Source: Anaeromassilibacillus senegalensis
GTDB lineage: Bacteria; Bacillota; Clostridia; Oscillospirales; Acutalibacteraceae
NCBI RefSeq assembly: GCF_021531715.1
Contig: NZ_JAFBIT010000002.1
Location: 62,001 to 126,000, forward strand
Reading direction: 5' to 3'
DNA length: 64,000 nt
The notes beneath the pieces were generated by a model. It saw only the letters and a list, made by a program, of their open reading frames with translations, had not been told where the DNA came from and did no database searches. The translations under genes were made by a program, and so were the position numbers. Shown here piece by piece: positions 49,982 through 59,889 of this stretch (the first letter of the stretch is position 1; each line of letters begins with the position of its first letter).

Positions 49982-52618
49982 TTACTTGCGCGGGTTCTTG
50001 ATTGCAGCCTGTGCAGCAGCAAGGCGGGCAATCGGAACACGGAACGGAGAGCAGGAAACGTAGGTCAGACCAACGTTGTGGCAGAACTCGACGGAGGTCG
50101 GGTCGCCGCCATGCTCGCCGCAGATGCCCAGCTTGATGTCCGGTCTCGTAGACTTACCGAGCTCGCACGCCATCTTGACCAGCTTGCCTACGCCGATCTG
50201 ATCGAGCTTTGCGAACGGATCGTTCTCGTAGATCTTCTTGTCGTAGTAAGCGCCGAGGAACTTGCCGGCGTCGTCACGGCTGAAGCCGAACGTCATCTGG
50301 GTCAGGTCGTTTGTACCGAAGGAGAAGTACTCCGCTTCCTTCGCGATCTCGTCAGCCGTCAGAGCAGCTCTCGGGATCTCGATCATGGTGCCGACCTTGT
50401 AGGTCATGGAAGAACCAGCCTCAGCGATCAGCCTGTCGGCGGTCTCGGTGACAACCTTCTTAACATATGCCAGCTCCTTGACTTCGCCAACGAGCGGGAT
50501 CATGATTTCCGGAACGATGTTCCAATCCGGGTGCTTTGCGGAGACAGCCAGCGCAGCCTTGATGACCGCTGTGGTCTGCATCTCAGCGATTTCCGGATAG
50601 GTGACAGCCAGACGGCAGCCACGGTGGCCCATCATCGGGTTGAACTCGTGGAGGGAAGCGATGATCGCCTTGACATCCTCAACGGTCTTGCCGGTGGAGT
50701 TTGCGAGCAGCTCGATGTCCGCCTCTTCTGTCGGAACGAACTCGTGGAGCGGGGGATCGAGGAAACGGATGTTAACCGGCTCGCCTTCCATCGTCTCGTA
50801 GAGCTTCTCAAAGTCGCCCTGCTGCATCGGCTCGAGCTTTGCAAGAGCAGCCTTTCTGCCCTCAACGGTATCTGCGCAGATCATCTCACGGATTGCAGCG
50901 ATTCTGTCCGGATCGAAGAACATGTGCTCCGTACGGCAGAGACCGATGCCCTCAGCGCCGAGGCGCTTCGCGTCGATTGCGTTCTGCGGGGTATCCGCGT
51001 TGGTGCGGACCTTCATCTGACGGAACTTGTCCGCGAGACCCATGATGCGGCCGAAGTCGCCGGAGTCAACGGATGCCGGAACCGTCGGGATGATGCCGTC
51101 ATAGATGTTGCCGGTGGAACCGTCGATGGAGATGAAATCACCCTCATGATAGGTCTTGCCAGCGAGGACGAACTTCTTGTTCTCTTCGTCCATGTTGATT
51201 GCGGAGCAGCCGGAGACACAGCAGGTGCCCATGCCGCGCGCAACAACAGCCGCGTGAGAGGTCATGCCGCCGCGAACGGTCAGAATGCCCTGTGCAGCCT
51301 TCATGCCTTCGATGTCCTCCGGAGAGGTCTCGAGACGAACCAGAACGACCTTCTCGCCCTTCTCGTTCCAAGCCTTCGCGTCCTCAGCCGTGAAGACGAC
51401 CTTGCCGCAAGCAGCGCCGGGGGAAGCAGCCAGTGCCTTCGCAACCGGTGTAGCAGCCTTCAGAGCCTTCGCGTCGAACTGCGGGTGAAGCAGTGCGTCG
51501 AGGTTTCTCGGCTCGATCATCAGGACAGCCTGCTTCTCGTCGATCATGCCCTCGTCGATCAGATCGCAAGCGATCTTCAGAGCAGCAGCCGGTGTTCTCT
51601 TGCCGTTACGGGTCTGGAGCATGTAGAGGTGCTTGTCCTCGATCGTGAACTCCATATCCTGCATATCTCTGTAGTGATTCTCAAGTGTGTTGCAGATCTC
51701 TACAAACTGGTCGTAAACCTCAGGCATAACTTCCTTGAGCTGGTCGATATGCTGCGGTGTACGGACGCCGGCGACGACGTCTTCGCCCTGCGCGTTCATA
51801 AGGAACTCGCCGGTCAGAACCTTTTCACCGGTGGACGGGTTACGGGTGAACGCAACACCTGTACCGGAGGTCTCGCCCATGTTGCCGAACGCCATCATCT
51901 GCACGTTAACTGCGGTACCCCAGGAGTACGGGATATCGTTGTCGCGGCGGTAGACGTTTGCACGCGGGTTGTCCCAGGAGCGGAAAACAGCCTTGATCGC
52001 GCCCATGAGCTGTTCCTTCGGATCGTACGGGAAGTCCTCGCCGATCTTTTCCTTATACTCGGCCTTGAACTGGTTCGCGAGCTCCTTGAGATCCTCAGCG
52101 GTAAGCTCGACGTCCTGTGTCACGCCCTTTTCTTCCTTCATCTTGTCGATGAGCTGCTCGAAGTACTTCTTGCCGACTTCCATAACGACGTCGGAATACA
52201 TCTGAATGAATCTTCTGTAGCAGTCATACGCCCAGCGCGGATTGCCGGACTTCTTCGCCATGACCTCGACAACATCCTCGTTGAGGCCGAGGTTCAGAAT
52301 TGTATCCATCATGCCCGGCATGGAAGCGCGAGCACCGGAACGGACAGAAACGAGAAGCGGATTCTCCATATCGCCGAACTTCTTGCCGGTGATGCCTTCC
52401 ATCTTCTCGATGTACTCCATAATTTCAGCCTGAATCTCATCGTTGATGCGGCGGCCGTCTTCGTAGTACTGTGTGCAGGCTTCGGTGGAAATCGTGAAGC
52501 CCTGGGGTACAGGCAGGCCAAGGTTGGTCATCTCAGCCAGGTTTGCACCCTTACCGCCGAGAAGCTCACGCATGTTGGCGTTGCCTTCTGTGAACAAATA
52601 AACGTATTTTTTGCCCAT
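49982..52618 (-). CDS. ppdK: pyruvate, phosphate dikinase
   Basis: 878 residues, the normal bacterial length. It interconverts pyruvate, ATP and phosphate with phosphoenolpyruvate, AMP and pyrophosphate, important in anaerobes using PPi-linked glycolysis. N-terminal ATP-grasp domain (LLGGKGANLAEMTNLGLPVPQGF; SVRSGARASMPGMMDT), central phospho-histidine in GGMTSHAAVVARGMGTCC (about 455), and C-terminal barrel with the catalytic cysteine in GICGEHGGDP. ATG 52618 follows AGGAGG. Promoter at 52714-52742. Single-gene unit ended by the DR2 terminator. Confidence 0.97.
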   Translation of the reverse strand: MGKKYVYLFTEGNANMRELLGGKGANLAEMTNLGLPVPQGFTISTEACTQYYEDGRRINDEIQAEIMEYIEKMEGITGKKFGDMENPLLVSVRSGARASMPGMMDTILNLGLNEDVVEVMAKKSGNPRWAYDCYRRFIQMYSDVVMEVGKKYFEQLIDKMKEEKGVTQDVELTAEDLKELANQFKAEYKEKIGEDFPYDPKEQLMGAIKAVFRSWDNPRANVYRRDNDIPYSWGTAVNVQMMAFGNMGETSGTGVAFTRNPSTGEKVLTGEFLMNAQGEDVVAGVRTPQHIDQLKEVMPEVYDQFVEICNTLENHYRDMQDMEFTIEDKHLYMLQTRNGKRTPAAALKIACDLIDEGMIDEKQAVLMIEPRNLDALLHPQFDAKALKAATPVAKALAASPGAACGKVVFTAEDAKAWNEKGEKVVLVRLETSPEDIEGMKAAQGILTVRGGMTSHAAVVARGMGTCCVSGCSAINMDEENKKFVLAGKTYHEGDFISIDGSTGNIYDGIIPTVPASVDSGDFGRIMGLADKFRQMKVRTNADTPQNAIDAKRLGAEGIGLCRTEHMFFDPDRIAAIREMICADTVEGRKAALAKLEPMQQGDFEKLYETMEGEPVNIRFLDPPLHEFVPTEEADIELLANSTGKTVEDVKAIIASLHEFNPMMGHRGCRLAVTYPEIAEMQTTAVIKAALAVSAKHPDWNIVPEIMIPLVGEVKELAYVKKVVTETADRLIAEAGSSMTYKVGTMIEIPRAALTADEIAKEAEYFSFGTNDLTQMTFGFSRDDAGKFLGAYYDKKIYENDPFAKLDQIGVGKLVKMACELGKSTRPDIKLGICGEHGGDPTSVEFCHNVGLTYVSCSPFRVPIARLAAAQAAIKNPRK

Positions 52619-52713
52619 TGGAAACTACCTCCTAAAAATTTACATCGGCAGAACCGAATGTTGACTTTGCCGGGCGAAGCACGTGAAATACGCACGCTGT
52701 TTCGCCGCACTCT

Positions 52714-52742
52714 ATTATAGCAAATTATTTTCTGAATTTCCA
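52714..52742 (-). promoter_or_regulatory. ppdK promoter
   Basis: Minus strand TGGAAA (52737-52742), 17 bases, TATAAT (52714-52719), about 95 bases before the ATG. A rightward TTGCAA-17-CATAAT at 52846-52874 may serve pth. The rest of the 387-base gap shows no gene. Confidence 0.7.
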
Positions 52743-53005
52743 TACCTTTTTTCGAGAAATCGACTGTTTTTAGAAATTTTTCCATGGATCTCCACTGCTA
52801 TGCGCTGCGTTCGGGATTTTATGTTCCCTTATGCGCAAAATAGGCTTGCAAACGAGCCGTTTCGGTGGCATAATAAAGGCAATATCGCAAAAAAGCGCAG
52901 CTGCCAAGGGGGATGTTCGGCGTCTGCGCACTTTCCGCGTGCGGAAAAACACGCCTCCCTCTATTTCCTATATAATTGTATAATACTCTGGAAGGATTCT
53001 TAAGT

Positions 53006-53608
53006 ATGCTAAAGCTATTTTCCAAAAACGAGGTGCCCAGCGGCGCAGACTGGCTGATCGTCGGGCTCGGCAATCCCGGGCCGAAATACGATGGCACGCG
53101 CCACAATACGGGCTTTCTGATGATCGACGCGCTTGCGGAACACTTCAACTGCGAGGTGCGCCGCGTGAAATTCAAGGGGCTGTACGGCAAATGCAAAATC
53201 GCCGGGCAGGACGTGGTTCTGCTCAAGCCCTCGACATTCATGAACCTGAGCGGGCAGTCTGTCACCGACGCGATGAACTTCTTTCATCTGCCGCCCGAGC
53301 GCGTCCTGCTGCTTTTTGACGACATCTCGCTCGATGTGGGCAAGACGCGCATCCGCCTGAAAGGCAGCGACGGCGGGCATAACGGCGTGAAAAACATCAT
53401 TTATTTGAGCGGCAGCGACCGCTTCCCGCGCATGAAAATCGGCATCGGGCACAAGCCCGAGGGCTGGGACCTTGCGGACTGGGTGCTCTCCCGCTTTTCA
53501 AAGGATGAGATGAAGCTGCTCGCAGGCATCGCGGAAAACGTCATCGCGGCGGCGGAGCTGATTCTCGGCGGACAGGCGGACAAGGCGATGAACCGCTTCA
53601 ATTCCTGA
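53006..53608 (+). CDS. pth: peptidyl-tRNA hydrolase
   Basis: 200 residues. It frees tRNA from stalled peptidyl-tRNA. Motifs: LIVGLGNPGPKYDGTRHNTGF (with the catalytic histidine RHNTG, at about residue 37), KPSTFMNLSGQSV, FDDISLDVGKTRIRLKGSDGGHNG, RMKIGIGHKP. ATG 53006 follows GGAAGG with fair spacing; the frame open from 52976 has no ribosome site. It lies 27 bases before mfd, a pth-mfd order common in Gram-positives. Confidence 0.95.
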   Translation: MLKLFSKNEVPSGADWLIVGLGNPGPKYDGTRHNTGFLMIDALAEHFNCEVRRVKFKGLYGKCKIAGQDVVLLKPSTFMNLSGQSVTDAMNFFHLPPERVLLLFDDISLDVGKTRIRLKGSDGGHNGVKNIIYLSGSDRFPRMKIGIGHKPEGWDLADWVLSRFSKDEMKLLAGIAENVIAAAELILGGQADKAMNRFNS

Positions 53609-53635
53609 GCGGACACACCGAAAGGAACAAACAGC

Positions 53636-56600
53636 ATGAGTATGAGATTTTTGAATGAAGCCCTGAATCGCGTGCCCGAATACCGGGCGCTCGAAAACGC
53701 CGTGCGGCGCGGTAAGACGCCGGCCGCCGCAACGGGCGTCTCCTCCATACACAAGGCGAATATCATCCACACGCTGCTGTGCGCGCTCGAAAAGACGGCG
53801 CTGGTGCTCGCGGGCGACGAGGCCGAGGCGCAGCGCCTGCTCGACGACCTGAACGCGATGGGCACGCCTGCGGCGTTTTACCCCCTGCGCGATTTCAGCC
53901 TGCGCGACACCGAGGGCAGCTCGCACGAATACGAGCGCCAGCGCATCGAGGCGTTGACGCTGCTGCAGGGCGGGCAGTCCCGCTGCATCGTAACGACGAT
54001 TGACGCGGCGCTTCAGTATGCGCTGCCGCCCCAAAAGCTGCGCGAGCGCACCGTCCGGCTCGAGACCGGCCAATCCGTGACCGTGGAGGAAATCGTAAAG
54101 GCGCTCGTGCGCTGCGGCTATGTGCGCGCCGACCAGATCGACGGCACCGGCCAGTTCGCGCGCCGCGGCGGCATCGTCGATTTCTATTCCCCCGGCGGTC
54201 AGGCGCCGGTGCGCATCGAGTTCTGGGGCGACGAGATCGACACCATCTCCTATTTCGACGCCGAGACGCAGCGCCGCACCGACCGCATCGACAGTGTGAC
54301 CATCTCTCCCGCCGTGGAGGTTGTGCCGGACAGCGTGACGCTGCTCGCGAAGAAGATCGAGGCGCACGCCAAAACGCTGCGCGGCAAAACGGCGCCCGCC
54401 GCGAAGGAGATTCTGCTGCGCGAGGCCGGCAAACTGAACGACGGCCTGCACATCGGTTCGCTCGACAAATACTATACCTTTATATATGAAACGCCCGCCA
54501 CGCTGTTCAGCTACTTCGACACGGACAGTTTACTCGTCTTTTCCGAGGGCGCGAAGCTCAAGGAGCGCATGCGCACGACGATCTGGCAGTGGGGCGAAGA
54601 CGTGCGCGGCCTGTTCACCGAGGGTGTGCTCTGCCGTGGACTCGATACCTACACGGAAACGTATGAGTTCGCGCTCGGACGCGCCGAGGACACCGCGAGC
54701 GTCTATCTGGACGCCTTTGCGCGCGGCACGTACGACACACCGGTGCAGTCGCTCTCCAATATGACCGTGCGCCAGCTCTCCGCGTGGGGCGGCAGCACGC
54801 AGCTTCTCGCGGAAGACCTCACAGCCGCGCTGCACAACCGCCACGCCTGCGTGGTGCTCGCGGGCACCGAGCGCGCCGCGATGACCGTCGCCGCCGATCT
54901 GAAGGCTGCCGGTCTGCCCGTCGGCTATTTTGAGAACGTCTCGGCCGTCGCGCCGGGCACCGTCGCCGTCACGGGCGGCACGCTTTCGGTGGGCTTTGAA
55001 TACCCCAACGCGAAATTCACGCTCATCACGCACGGGCGCGTCAACACCACCAAGCAGAAGCCGAAGAAAAAGGATAAAAACAGCCGCGAGATTTACAGCC
55101 TTGCCGAGCTGACCGTCGGCGATTACGTCGTCCACTCCACGCACGGCATCGGCATTTTCGAGGGCATCCACAAGATTGATATGCAGGGCGTCACAAAGGA
55201 CTACATCAAGCTGCGCTACGCGAAAAACGATACGCTCTACGTGCCGGTCACGCAGCTCGACATGGTCGCGAAATACATCGGTCCGCGCGAGGACGCCGGC
55301 GTGAAGCTGCACCGTCTCGGCGGCACCGAGTGGCAGAAATCGAAAGCCAAGGTGCGCGCCGCGGTGAAGGACATCGCGAAGGAGCTGATTCTGCTCTACG
55401 CCCAGCGCATGAAGCAGAAGGGCTATGCCTTCCCCGAGGACACCGACTGGCAGCACGATTTTGAAGCCCACTTTGAATACAACGAGACCGAGGACCAGCT
55501 CCGCTGCATCAACGAAATCAAGAACGACATGGAGCGCGACGTGCCGATGGACCGCCTGCTCTGCGGCGACGTCGGCTTCGGCAAGACCGAGGTTGCCCTG
55601 CGCGCGGCATTCAAGTGCATCACGGCAGGCAAGCAGTGCGCGATCCTCGTGCCGACCACGATCCTCGCGTGGCAGCATTACCAGACGGTTTTAAAGCGCA
55701 TGGAGGGCTTTCCGGTCGACGTCGAGCTGCTCTCGCGCTTCCGCACGCCGCGCCAGCAGGACGAGATTCTCCGCAAGCTCAAGCGCGGCAGCATCGACCT
55801 GATCGTTGGCACGCACCGTCTCGTTTCCAAGGACGTGCAGTTCAAGGATCTCGGTCTTGTGATCATCGACGAGGAACAGCGCTTCGGCGTGCAGCAGAAA
55901 GAGCGGCTCAAGGAGGTCTGCAAGTCGGCGGACGTGCTGACGCTCTCCGCAACGCCGATTCCCCGCACGCTCAACATGGCGCTCTCCGGCATCCGCGATA
56001 TGTCGGTCATCGAGGAGGCGCCGCACGACCGCCACCCGGTGCAGACGTACGTGCTCGAGTACGACGCGGGCGTCATCACCGACGCCATTAAGAAGGAGCT
56101 GCGCCGCGGCGGGCAGGTCTACTACCTGCACAACGACGTCGTCTCCATCGAGCGCGTCGCCGCGAGCATTCAGGCGCGCGTGCCCGAGGCGCGCATCGGC
56201 ATCGGCCACGGCAAGATGAGCGAGCAGGAGCTTTCCGAGGTCTGGCGCAGACTCATGGAGCATGAGATCGACATTCTCGTCTGCACGACGATTATTGAGA
56301 CCGGCGTCGACGTGCCGAACGCCAATACGCTGATCATCGACAACGCCGACCGCATGGGTCTTTCCCAGCTCCACCAGCTTCGCGGGCGCGTAGGCCGCAG
56401 CACACGGCGCGCATACGCCTATTTCACGTTCACGCGCGGCAAGGTGCTGAGCGAAATCTCGCAGAAACGCCTCTCCGCCATCCGTGAATTCACGGAGTTC
56501 GGCTCCGGCTTCAAGATCGCGATGCGCGACCTCGAGATTCGCGGCGCGGGCAACATTCTCGGCGGCGAGCAGCACGGGCACATGGAAAGCGTCGGCTACG

Positions 56601-57109
56601 ATATGTACTTAAAGCTCCTGAACGAGGCGGTTGCTTTGATGAAGGGCGAAACGCCGGAGGAACCGGTGGAAGAGTGCGTCGTCGACATGCAGGTGCAGGC
56701 GCACATTCCCGAAAGCTACATCGATTCCACCGCCCTGCGGCTTGAAGTATACCGCCGCATTGCGGATATCAAGTCGTACGAGGATTCGAGCGACGTCGTC
56801 GACGAGCTGATCGACCGCTTCGGTGAGCCGCCCGAGAGCGTCTACGGGCTGATCGACATCGCTTTGCTGCGCAACCGCGCTACCTCGCTCGGCATCACGG
56901 AGGTCAAGCAGCAGGCAAACGCGATTTTGCTCTACAAGGACAAATTCGATATGGAACGCGTCAAGCGGCTGATCCAGGGCATGCCGAACAAGGTTATGCT
57001 CTCGGCAGGCAGCCGCCCGTATATCAGCGTCTCGCTTGCCGGAAAGCAGCCGCTCGATGTGCTCGAGGACGCGCTCAAAATCCTCTGCGGCGACGAAAAT
57101 AACGGCTGA
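53636..57109 (+). CDS. mfd: transcription-repair coupling factor
   Basis: 1157 residues. N-terminal UvrB-like region (to about 350), RNA-polymerase-binding domain (about 480-545: GDYVVHSTHGIGIFEGIHKI), then a RecG-like translocase: Walker A LCGDVGFGKTEVALRAAFK (about 640), DEEQRFG, LSATPIPRTLNMAL, GRVGRSTRRAYAYF, and the C-terminal TRCF domain. It removes stalled RNA polymerase and recruits UvrA to lesions. AAAGGAAC before the ATG. Antisense open frames are shadows of this GC-rich gene. Confidence 0.97.
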   Translation: MSMRFLNEALNRVPEYRALENAVRRGKTPAAATGVSSIHKANIIHTLLCALEKTALVLAGDEAEAQRLLDDLNAMGTPAAFYPLRDFSLRDTEGSSHEYERQRIEALTLLQGGQSRCIVTTIDAALQYALPPQKLRERTVRLETGQSVTVEEIVKALVRCGYVRADQIDGTGQFARRGGIVDFYSPGGQAPVRIEFWGDEIDTISYFDAETQRRTDRIDSVTISPAVEVVPDSVTLLAKKIEAHAKTLRGKTAPAAKEILLREAGKLNDGLHIGSLDKYYTFIYETPATLFSYFDTDSLLVFSEGAKLKERMRTTIWQWGEDVRGLFTEGVLCRGLDTYTETYEFALGRAEDTASVYLDAFARGTYDTPVQSLSNMTVRQLSAWGGSTQLLAEDLTAALHNRHACVVLAGTERAAMTVAADLKAAGLPVGYFENVSAVAPGTVAVTGGTLSVGFEYPNAKFTLITHGRVNTTKQKPKKKDKNSREIYSLAELTVGDYVVHSTHGIGIFEGIHKIDMQGVTKDYIKLRYAKNDTLYVPVTQLDMVAKYIGPREDAGVKLHRLGGTEWQKSKAKVRAAVKDIAKELILLYAQRMKQKGYAFPEDTDWQHDFEAHFEYNETEDQLRCINEIKNDMERDVPMDRLLCGDVGFGKTEVALRAAFKCITAGKQCAILVPTTILAWQHYQTVLKRMEGFPVDVELLSRFRTPRQQDEILRKLKRGSIDLIVGTHRLVSKDVQFKDLGLVIIDEEQRFGVQQKERLKEVCKSADVLTLSATPIPRTLNMALSGIRDMSVIEEAPHDRHPVQTYVLEYDAGVITDAIKKELRRGGQVYYLHNDVVSIERVAASIQARVPEARIGIGHGKMSEQELSEVWRRLMEHEIDILVCTTIIETGVDVPNANTLIIDNADRMGLSQLHQLRGRVGRSTRRAYAYFTFTRGKVLSEISQKRLSAIREFTEFGSGFKIAMRDLEIRGAGNILGGEQHGHMESVGYDMYLKLLNEAVALMKGETPEEPVEECVVDMQVQAHIPESYIDSTALRLEVYRRIADIKSYEDSSDVVDELIDRFGEPPESVYGLIDIALLRNRATSLGITEVKQQANAILLYKDKFDMERVKRLIQGMPNKVMLSAGSRPYISVSLAGKQPLDVLEDALKILCGDENNG

Positions 57110-57155
57110 TGCGCCGGAAGCCTCACAAAAAATACACATTCTCCTGTTATGATGC

Positions 57156-57184
57156 TGGACAATCGGCCGCATCGGCGTTATAAT
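57156..57184 (+). promoter_or_regulatory. promoter of PrsA-like gene
   Basis: TGGACA (57156-57161), 17 bases, TATAAT (57179-57184), about 35 bases before the start codon. Confidence 0.8.
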
Positions 57185-57222
57185 AACAAATACGGCATAT
57201 CAAAAATGAAAGGCTTGGAAAA

Positions 57223-58362
57223 ATGATGAAAAGATTTGCAAAAGGCGCTGTCGCGCTTCTGCTTGCCATTGCCCTGTGCTTCAGCCTCGCCGGCTGCTAC
57301 GACGAGAACCTGACCTGGGCGGCGAAAAAGGGCGATACGGAGCTTCCCGTCGGCGCATACATTTACTACCTCTCCGTCGCGTACAACGAGGCGGCGGCAC
57401 AGATCGGCACGGACGCCGAAGTGCTGAAGGGCGAGGTCGAGGGCCAGCCCGCAGACGAGTGGATCCGCGAACGCGCAAAGGCATACGTCACCCAGTATTT
57501 CTGGATGAACGATGAGATGGCGCGCCTCGGCCTCGAGATGACCGACGCCGATTACGCACAAGCGCTCCAGAATACAACGAGCTACTGGACCTATTTCGGT
57601 TCCGTTTTCGAGGATTACGGCGTAGCGCAGAGCTCGTTCGACATTGCGTATTCGCAGTATAACGTCATGTACCTCAAGGTCTTTGAGGCGCTGTACAGCG
57701 AGGGCGGCGAGCGCGCCGTTCCGGAAACCGATATCCGGGATTATCTCGAGCAGAATTATTACAGCTATGAGTATTTCACCGCTCCGCTCACCACAAAGGC
57801 GGAGGATGAAAGCACCGTCGAGATGACCGACGAGGAAAAGGCGGCGCTTAAGGAGAAGCTCGAGTCCGCTAAGAAGGATATTCTCAGCGGCAAGACAACC
57901 GTCTCGGATGCGGCAAACGACTACGCACTCGAGATTGAGACAGATTCCACCTATCAGGTCGGCATCAACGACCGCGAGGGTATGGAATCCTCCTACATGC
58001 CGACCGACTTTATCGACACGCTGGAAGCGATGAAGGAAGAGGATGTCGAGGTCTTTGAGGCTTCCGACTATATGGTGCTTCTGCGCCGTCTGCCGATCAA
58101 GGACAGCGAAGATGAGATCCTCACAAGCCATGACAGCCGTCTGAATCTTCTGGTCGAGATGAAGAACGACGAGTTCCAGACTTCTGTGCGCGAGGCCGCA
58201 CAGGGCGCTGAGGGCGTCGAGCTGAATCAGAAGGCTGTCAACCGCTATAAGCCGTCGATGTTCACAGACACCACGAAGAACGGCACCTCCTCCGTGCCGG
58301 AGGAAAGCTCCGAATCCTCCGCTGAGGAAAGCGAGGATTCCTCTGAGTCCTCCGCCGAGTGA
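57223..58362 (+). CDS. PrsA/SurA-like secreted lipoprotein (foldase-type)
   Basis: 379 residues. Lipoprotein signal ending SLAGC (about residue 25), a helical SurA-N-like region with YIYYLSVAYNEAAAQ, WIRERAKAYVTQYFWMNDEM and YAQALQNTTSYWTYFGS, then a weakly conserved parvulin-like part (about 170-320). It ends in a Ser/Glu-rich tail. No clear parvulin active-site motif is visible, so it may act as a chaperone rather than an isomerase. Membrane-tethered outside the cell. Two ATGs at 57223 and 57226 are equivalent; GGCTTGG precedes. Confidence 0.8.
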   Translation: MMKRFAKGAVALLLAIALCFSLAGCYDENLTWAAKKGDTELPVGAYIYYLSVAYNEAAAQIGTDAEVLKGEVEGQPADEWIRERAKAYVTQYFWMNDEMARLGLEMTDADYAQALQNTTSYWTYFGSVFEDYGVAQSSFDIAYSQYNVMYLKVFEALYSEGGERAVPETDIRDYLEQNYYSYEYFTAPLTTKAEDESTVEMTDEEKAALKEKLESAKKDILSGKTTVSDAANDYALEIETDSTYQVGINDREGMESSYMPTDFIDTLEAMKEEDVEVFEASDYMVLLRRLPIKDSEDEILTSHDSRLNLLVEMKNDEFQTSVREAAQGAEGVELNQKAVNRYKPSMFTDTTKNGTSSVPEESSESSAEESEDSSESSAE

Positions 58363-58378
58363 TCACTTCGATCCCCAA

Positions 58379-58415
58379 ACCCGCAGTTTTCGGACTGCGG
58401 GTTTTCTCTTTTCCG
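58379..58415 (+). terminator. terminator after PrsA-like gene
   Basis: AACCCGCAGT/ACTGCGGGTT stem with loop TTTCGG, then TTCTCTTTT. Confidence 0.85.
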
Positions 58416-58431
58416 GAGTTTTCTCCCGAAT

Positions 58432-58461
58432 TTGGAGTGGAAAAACGCGCCGGAATATGAT
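58432..58461 (+). promoter_or_regulatory. promoter of AAC(3)-like gene
   Basis: TTGGAG (58432-58437), 18 bases, TATGAT (58456-58461), about 25 bases before the start codon. Confidence 0.6.
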
Positions 58462-58493
58462 ACGCTGAATAAAACACAAAAAGGATGAGTGGT

Positions 58494-59228
58494 ATGACGG
58501 AAAAAGAAATGTATCTCGAGCAGCTCCGCGCGCTCGGCATCCGGGAGGATGATGCCGTGCTCGTGCATTCCTCGATGAAAGCCATCGGCACCGCGCTTTC
58601 GCCGGAAGAAATACTCTCCGTACTGCAGGCAGCCGTCGGCAGTGAAGGCACGCTCCTGCTGCCCGGGCTGACCTACGAAAGCGTTACGCCGGAGCATCCG
58701 GTTTTTGACAGCCGCACCAGCGTGCCGTGCATCGGGCTTCTCCCCCGCACCTTCCAAACGCTGCCGGGTGTCTTGCGCAGCGTGCATCCGACGCACTCCG
58801 TCTGCGCGCGCGGACGGCTCGCGGAAACACTCACGGCGGAGCACATCCTCGACAACACGCCGGTCGGCCCGCATTCGCCATTCATGCGCCTTGCCGACTG
58901 CGGCGGCAAGCTGCTTTTCATCGGCGAGGTTGTCGACTGCTGCACCTTCATGCATGGGCTGGAGGAGATCGCGGGCGTGGATTACGTTCTGAACCGCGAT
59001 ACCACTGCATATATTGTTGACGGCGAGCGGCGCGATTATTTTGCACACGATTTTTCCACTGTCGCGGCGCAGCGGTACAGCCGCATCAAGTCGATTCCCG
59101 GCATCAAAATGCACACCGGACGCCTCGGAAATGCACCGTGCTATCTTTTCGACGCGCAGGATCTGCGCGAGCGTGCGCTTTCCCTACTGCGGCTTGACTC
59201 GCACTTTTTTGTGCAGATGAACCAATAA
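58494..59228 (+). CDS. AAC(3)-family aminoglycoside N-acetyltransferase-like protein
   Basis: 244 residues matching the antibiotic_NAT fold: DDAVLVHSSMKAIG, LLLPGLTYES, LRSVHPTHSVCARG with the family histidine, TPVGPHSPFMRL, GKLLFIGE. Family members acetylate position 3 of aminoglycosides, but many chromosomal relatives (YokD/FrbF-like) have other roles. No mobile element is nearby, so a resistance phenotype should not be assumed. ATG 58494 has AAAAAGGA 8 bases upstream; the ATG at 58485 touches that site. Confidence 0.88.
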   Translation: MTEKEMYLEQLRALGIREDDAVLVHSSMKAIGTALSPEEILSVLQAAVGSEGTLLLPGLTYESVTPEHPVFDSRTSVPCIGLLPRTFQTLPGVLRSVHPTHSVCARGRLAETLTAEHILDNTPVGPHSPFMRLADCGGKLLFIGEVVDCCTFMHGLEEIAGVDYVLNRDTTAYIVDGERRDYFAHDFSTVAAQRYSRIKSIPGIKMHTGRLGNAPCYLFDAQDLRERALSLLRLDSHFFVQMNQ

Positions 59229-59272
59229 TCTGACTCGATTTGACTTTTTTCTACAAAAACACATCAGACTAT

Positions 59273-59301
59273 TGACTTTGCCAATATGCTGTGGTATTTT
59301 T
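59273..59301 (+). promoter_or_regulatory. promoter of DUF4234 gene
   Basis: TTGACT (59273-59278), 17 bases, TATTTT (59296-59301), followed by an 80-base leader. Confidence 0.7.
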
Positions 59302-59385
59302 ATTGTATAGATATGCAGTCTTTGATTTTGGGGTATTAGTCAGAGCTGCATGCATTTTATGCAATGCGAAAGGACGGTAGAACTT

Positions 59386-59829
59386 ATGAGCAACACACCT
59401 AACGTACAGCAGCCGGTTCCCATGCCGATGAAGCCGATGAACACGGAGAGAAAGCTTTGGAAATACATTGTTTTCTCGATCCTTACCTGCGGTATTTACA
59501 GCATCGTATTCTGGTCCAGCGTCGGCGAGGATCTGAACCTCACCGCTTCCAGACGCGACGGTAAGAAGACCATGCACTACTGCCTCATCTTCTTCCTGCT
59601 TCAGGAAATCACCTGCGGCATCATGGGCATCATCTGGTTCCATCAGATCTCCCAGCGTATCGGCGATGAAGCGCGCGCACGCGGCTTCCAGACTGATCTC
59701 GGCTCCTCCACCTACTGGCTCTGGAACGTTCTCGGCAGCCTGATCATCGTCGGTCCGTTTATCTATGTAAACAAGATCTGCGAAGCGATGAACGCGATCG
59801 CAGCCAGCTACAACGCAAACGGCCTCTAA
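59386..59829 (+). CDS. DUF4234 membrane protein
   Basis: 147 residues. Three to four hydrophobic segments: LWKYIVFSILTCGIYSIVFWSSV, YCLIFFLLQEITCGIMGIIWF, STYWLWNVLGSLIIVGPFIY. The segment SILTCGIYSIVFW is the DUF4234 signature. A Pro/Met-rich N-terminus faces inside. Role unknown. ATG 59386 follows AAAGGACGG. Confidence 0.88.
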   Translation: MSNTPNVQQPVPMPMKPMNTERKLWKYIVFSILTCGIYSIVFWSSVGEDLNLTASRRDGKKTMHYCLIFFLLQEITCGIMGIIWFHQISQRIGDEARARGFQTDLGSSTYWLWNVLGSLIIVGPFIYVNKICEAMNAIAASYNANGL

Positions 59830-59846
59830 TATCCACACAAACATAA

Positions 59847-59884
59847 AAAGCTGTTCCTTCCCCAGGGAACAGCTTTTTTGTTTG
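59847..59884. terminator. terminator between convergent genes
   Basis: AAAAGCTGTTCCTTCCCC/AGGGAACAGCTTTTTT, clear T-run. Confidence 0.9.
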
Positions 59885-59889
59885 CATTT

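Noticed and set aside
50078-52720. 880-codon rightward open frame antisense to ppdK
   Set aside because: Perfect ppdK homology on the other strand explains it; codon bias leaves few stops.
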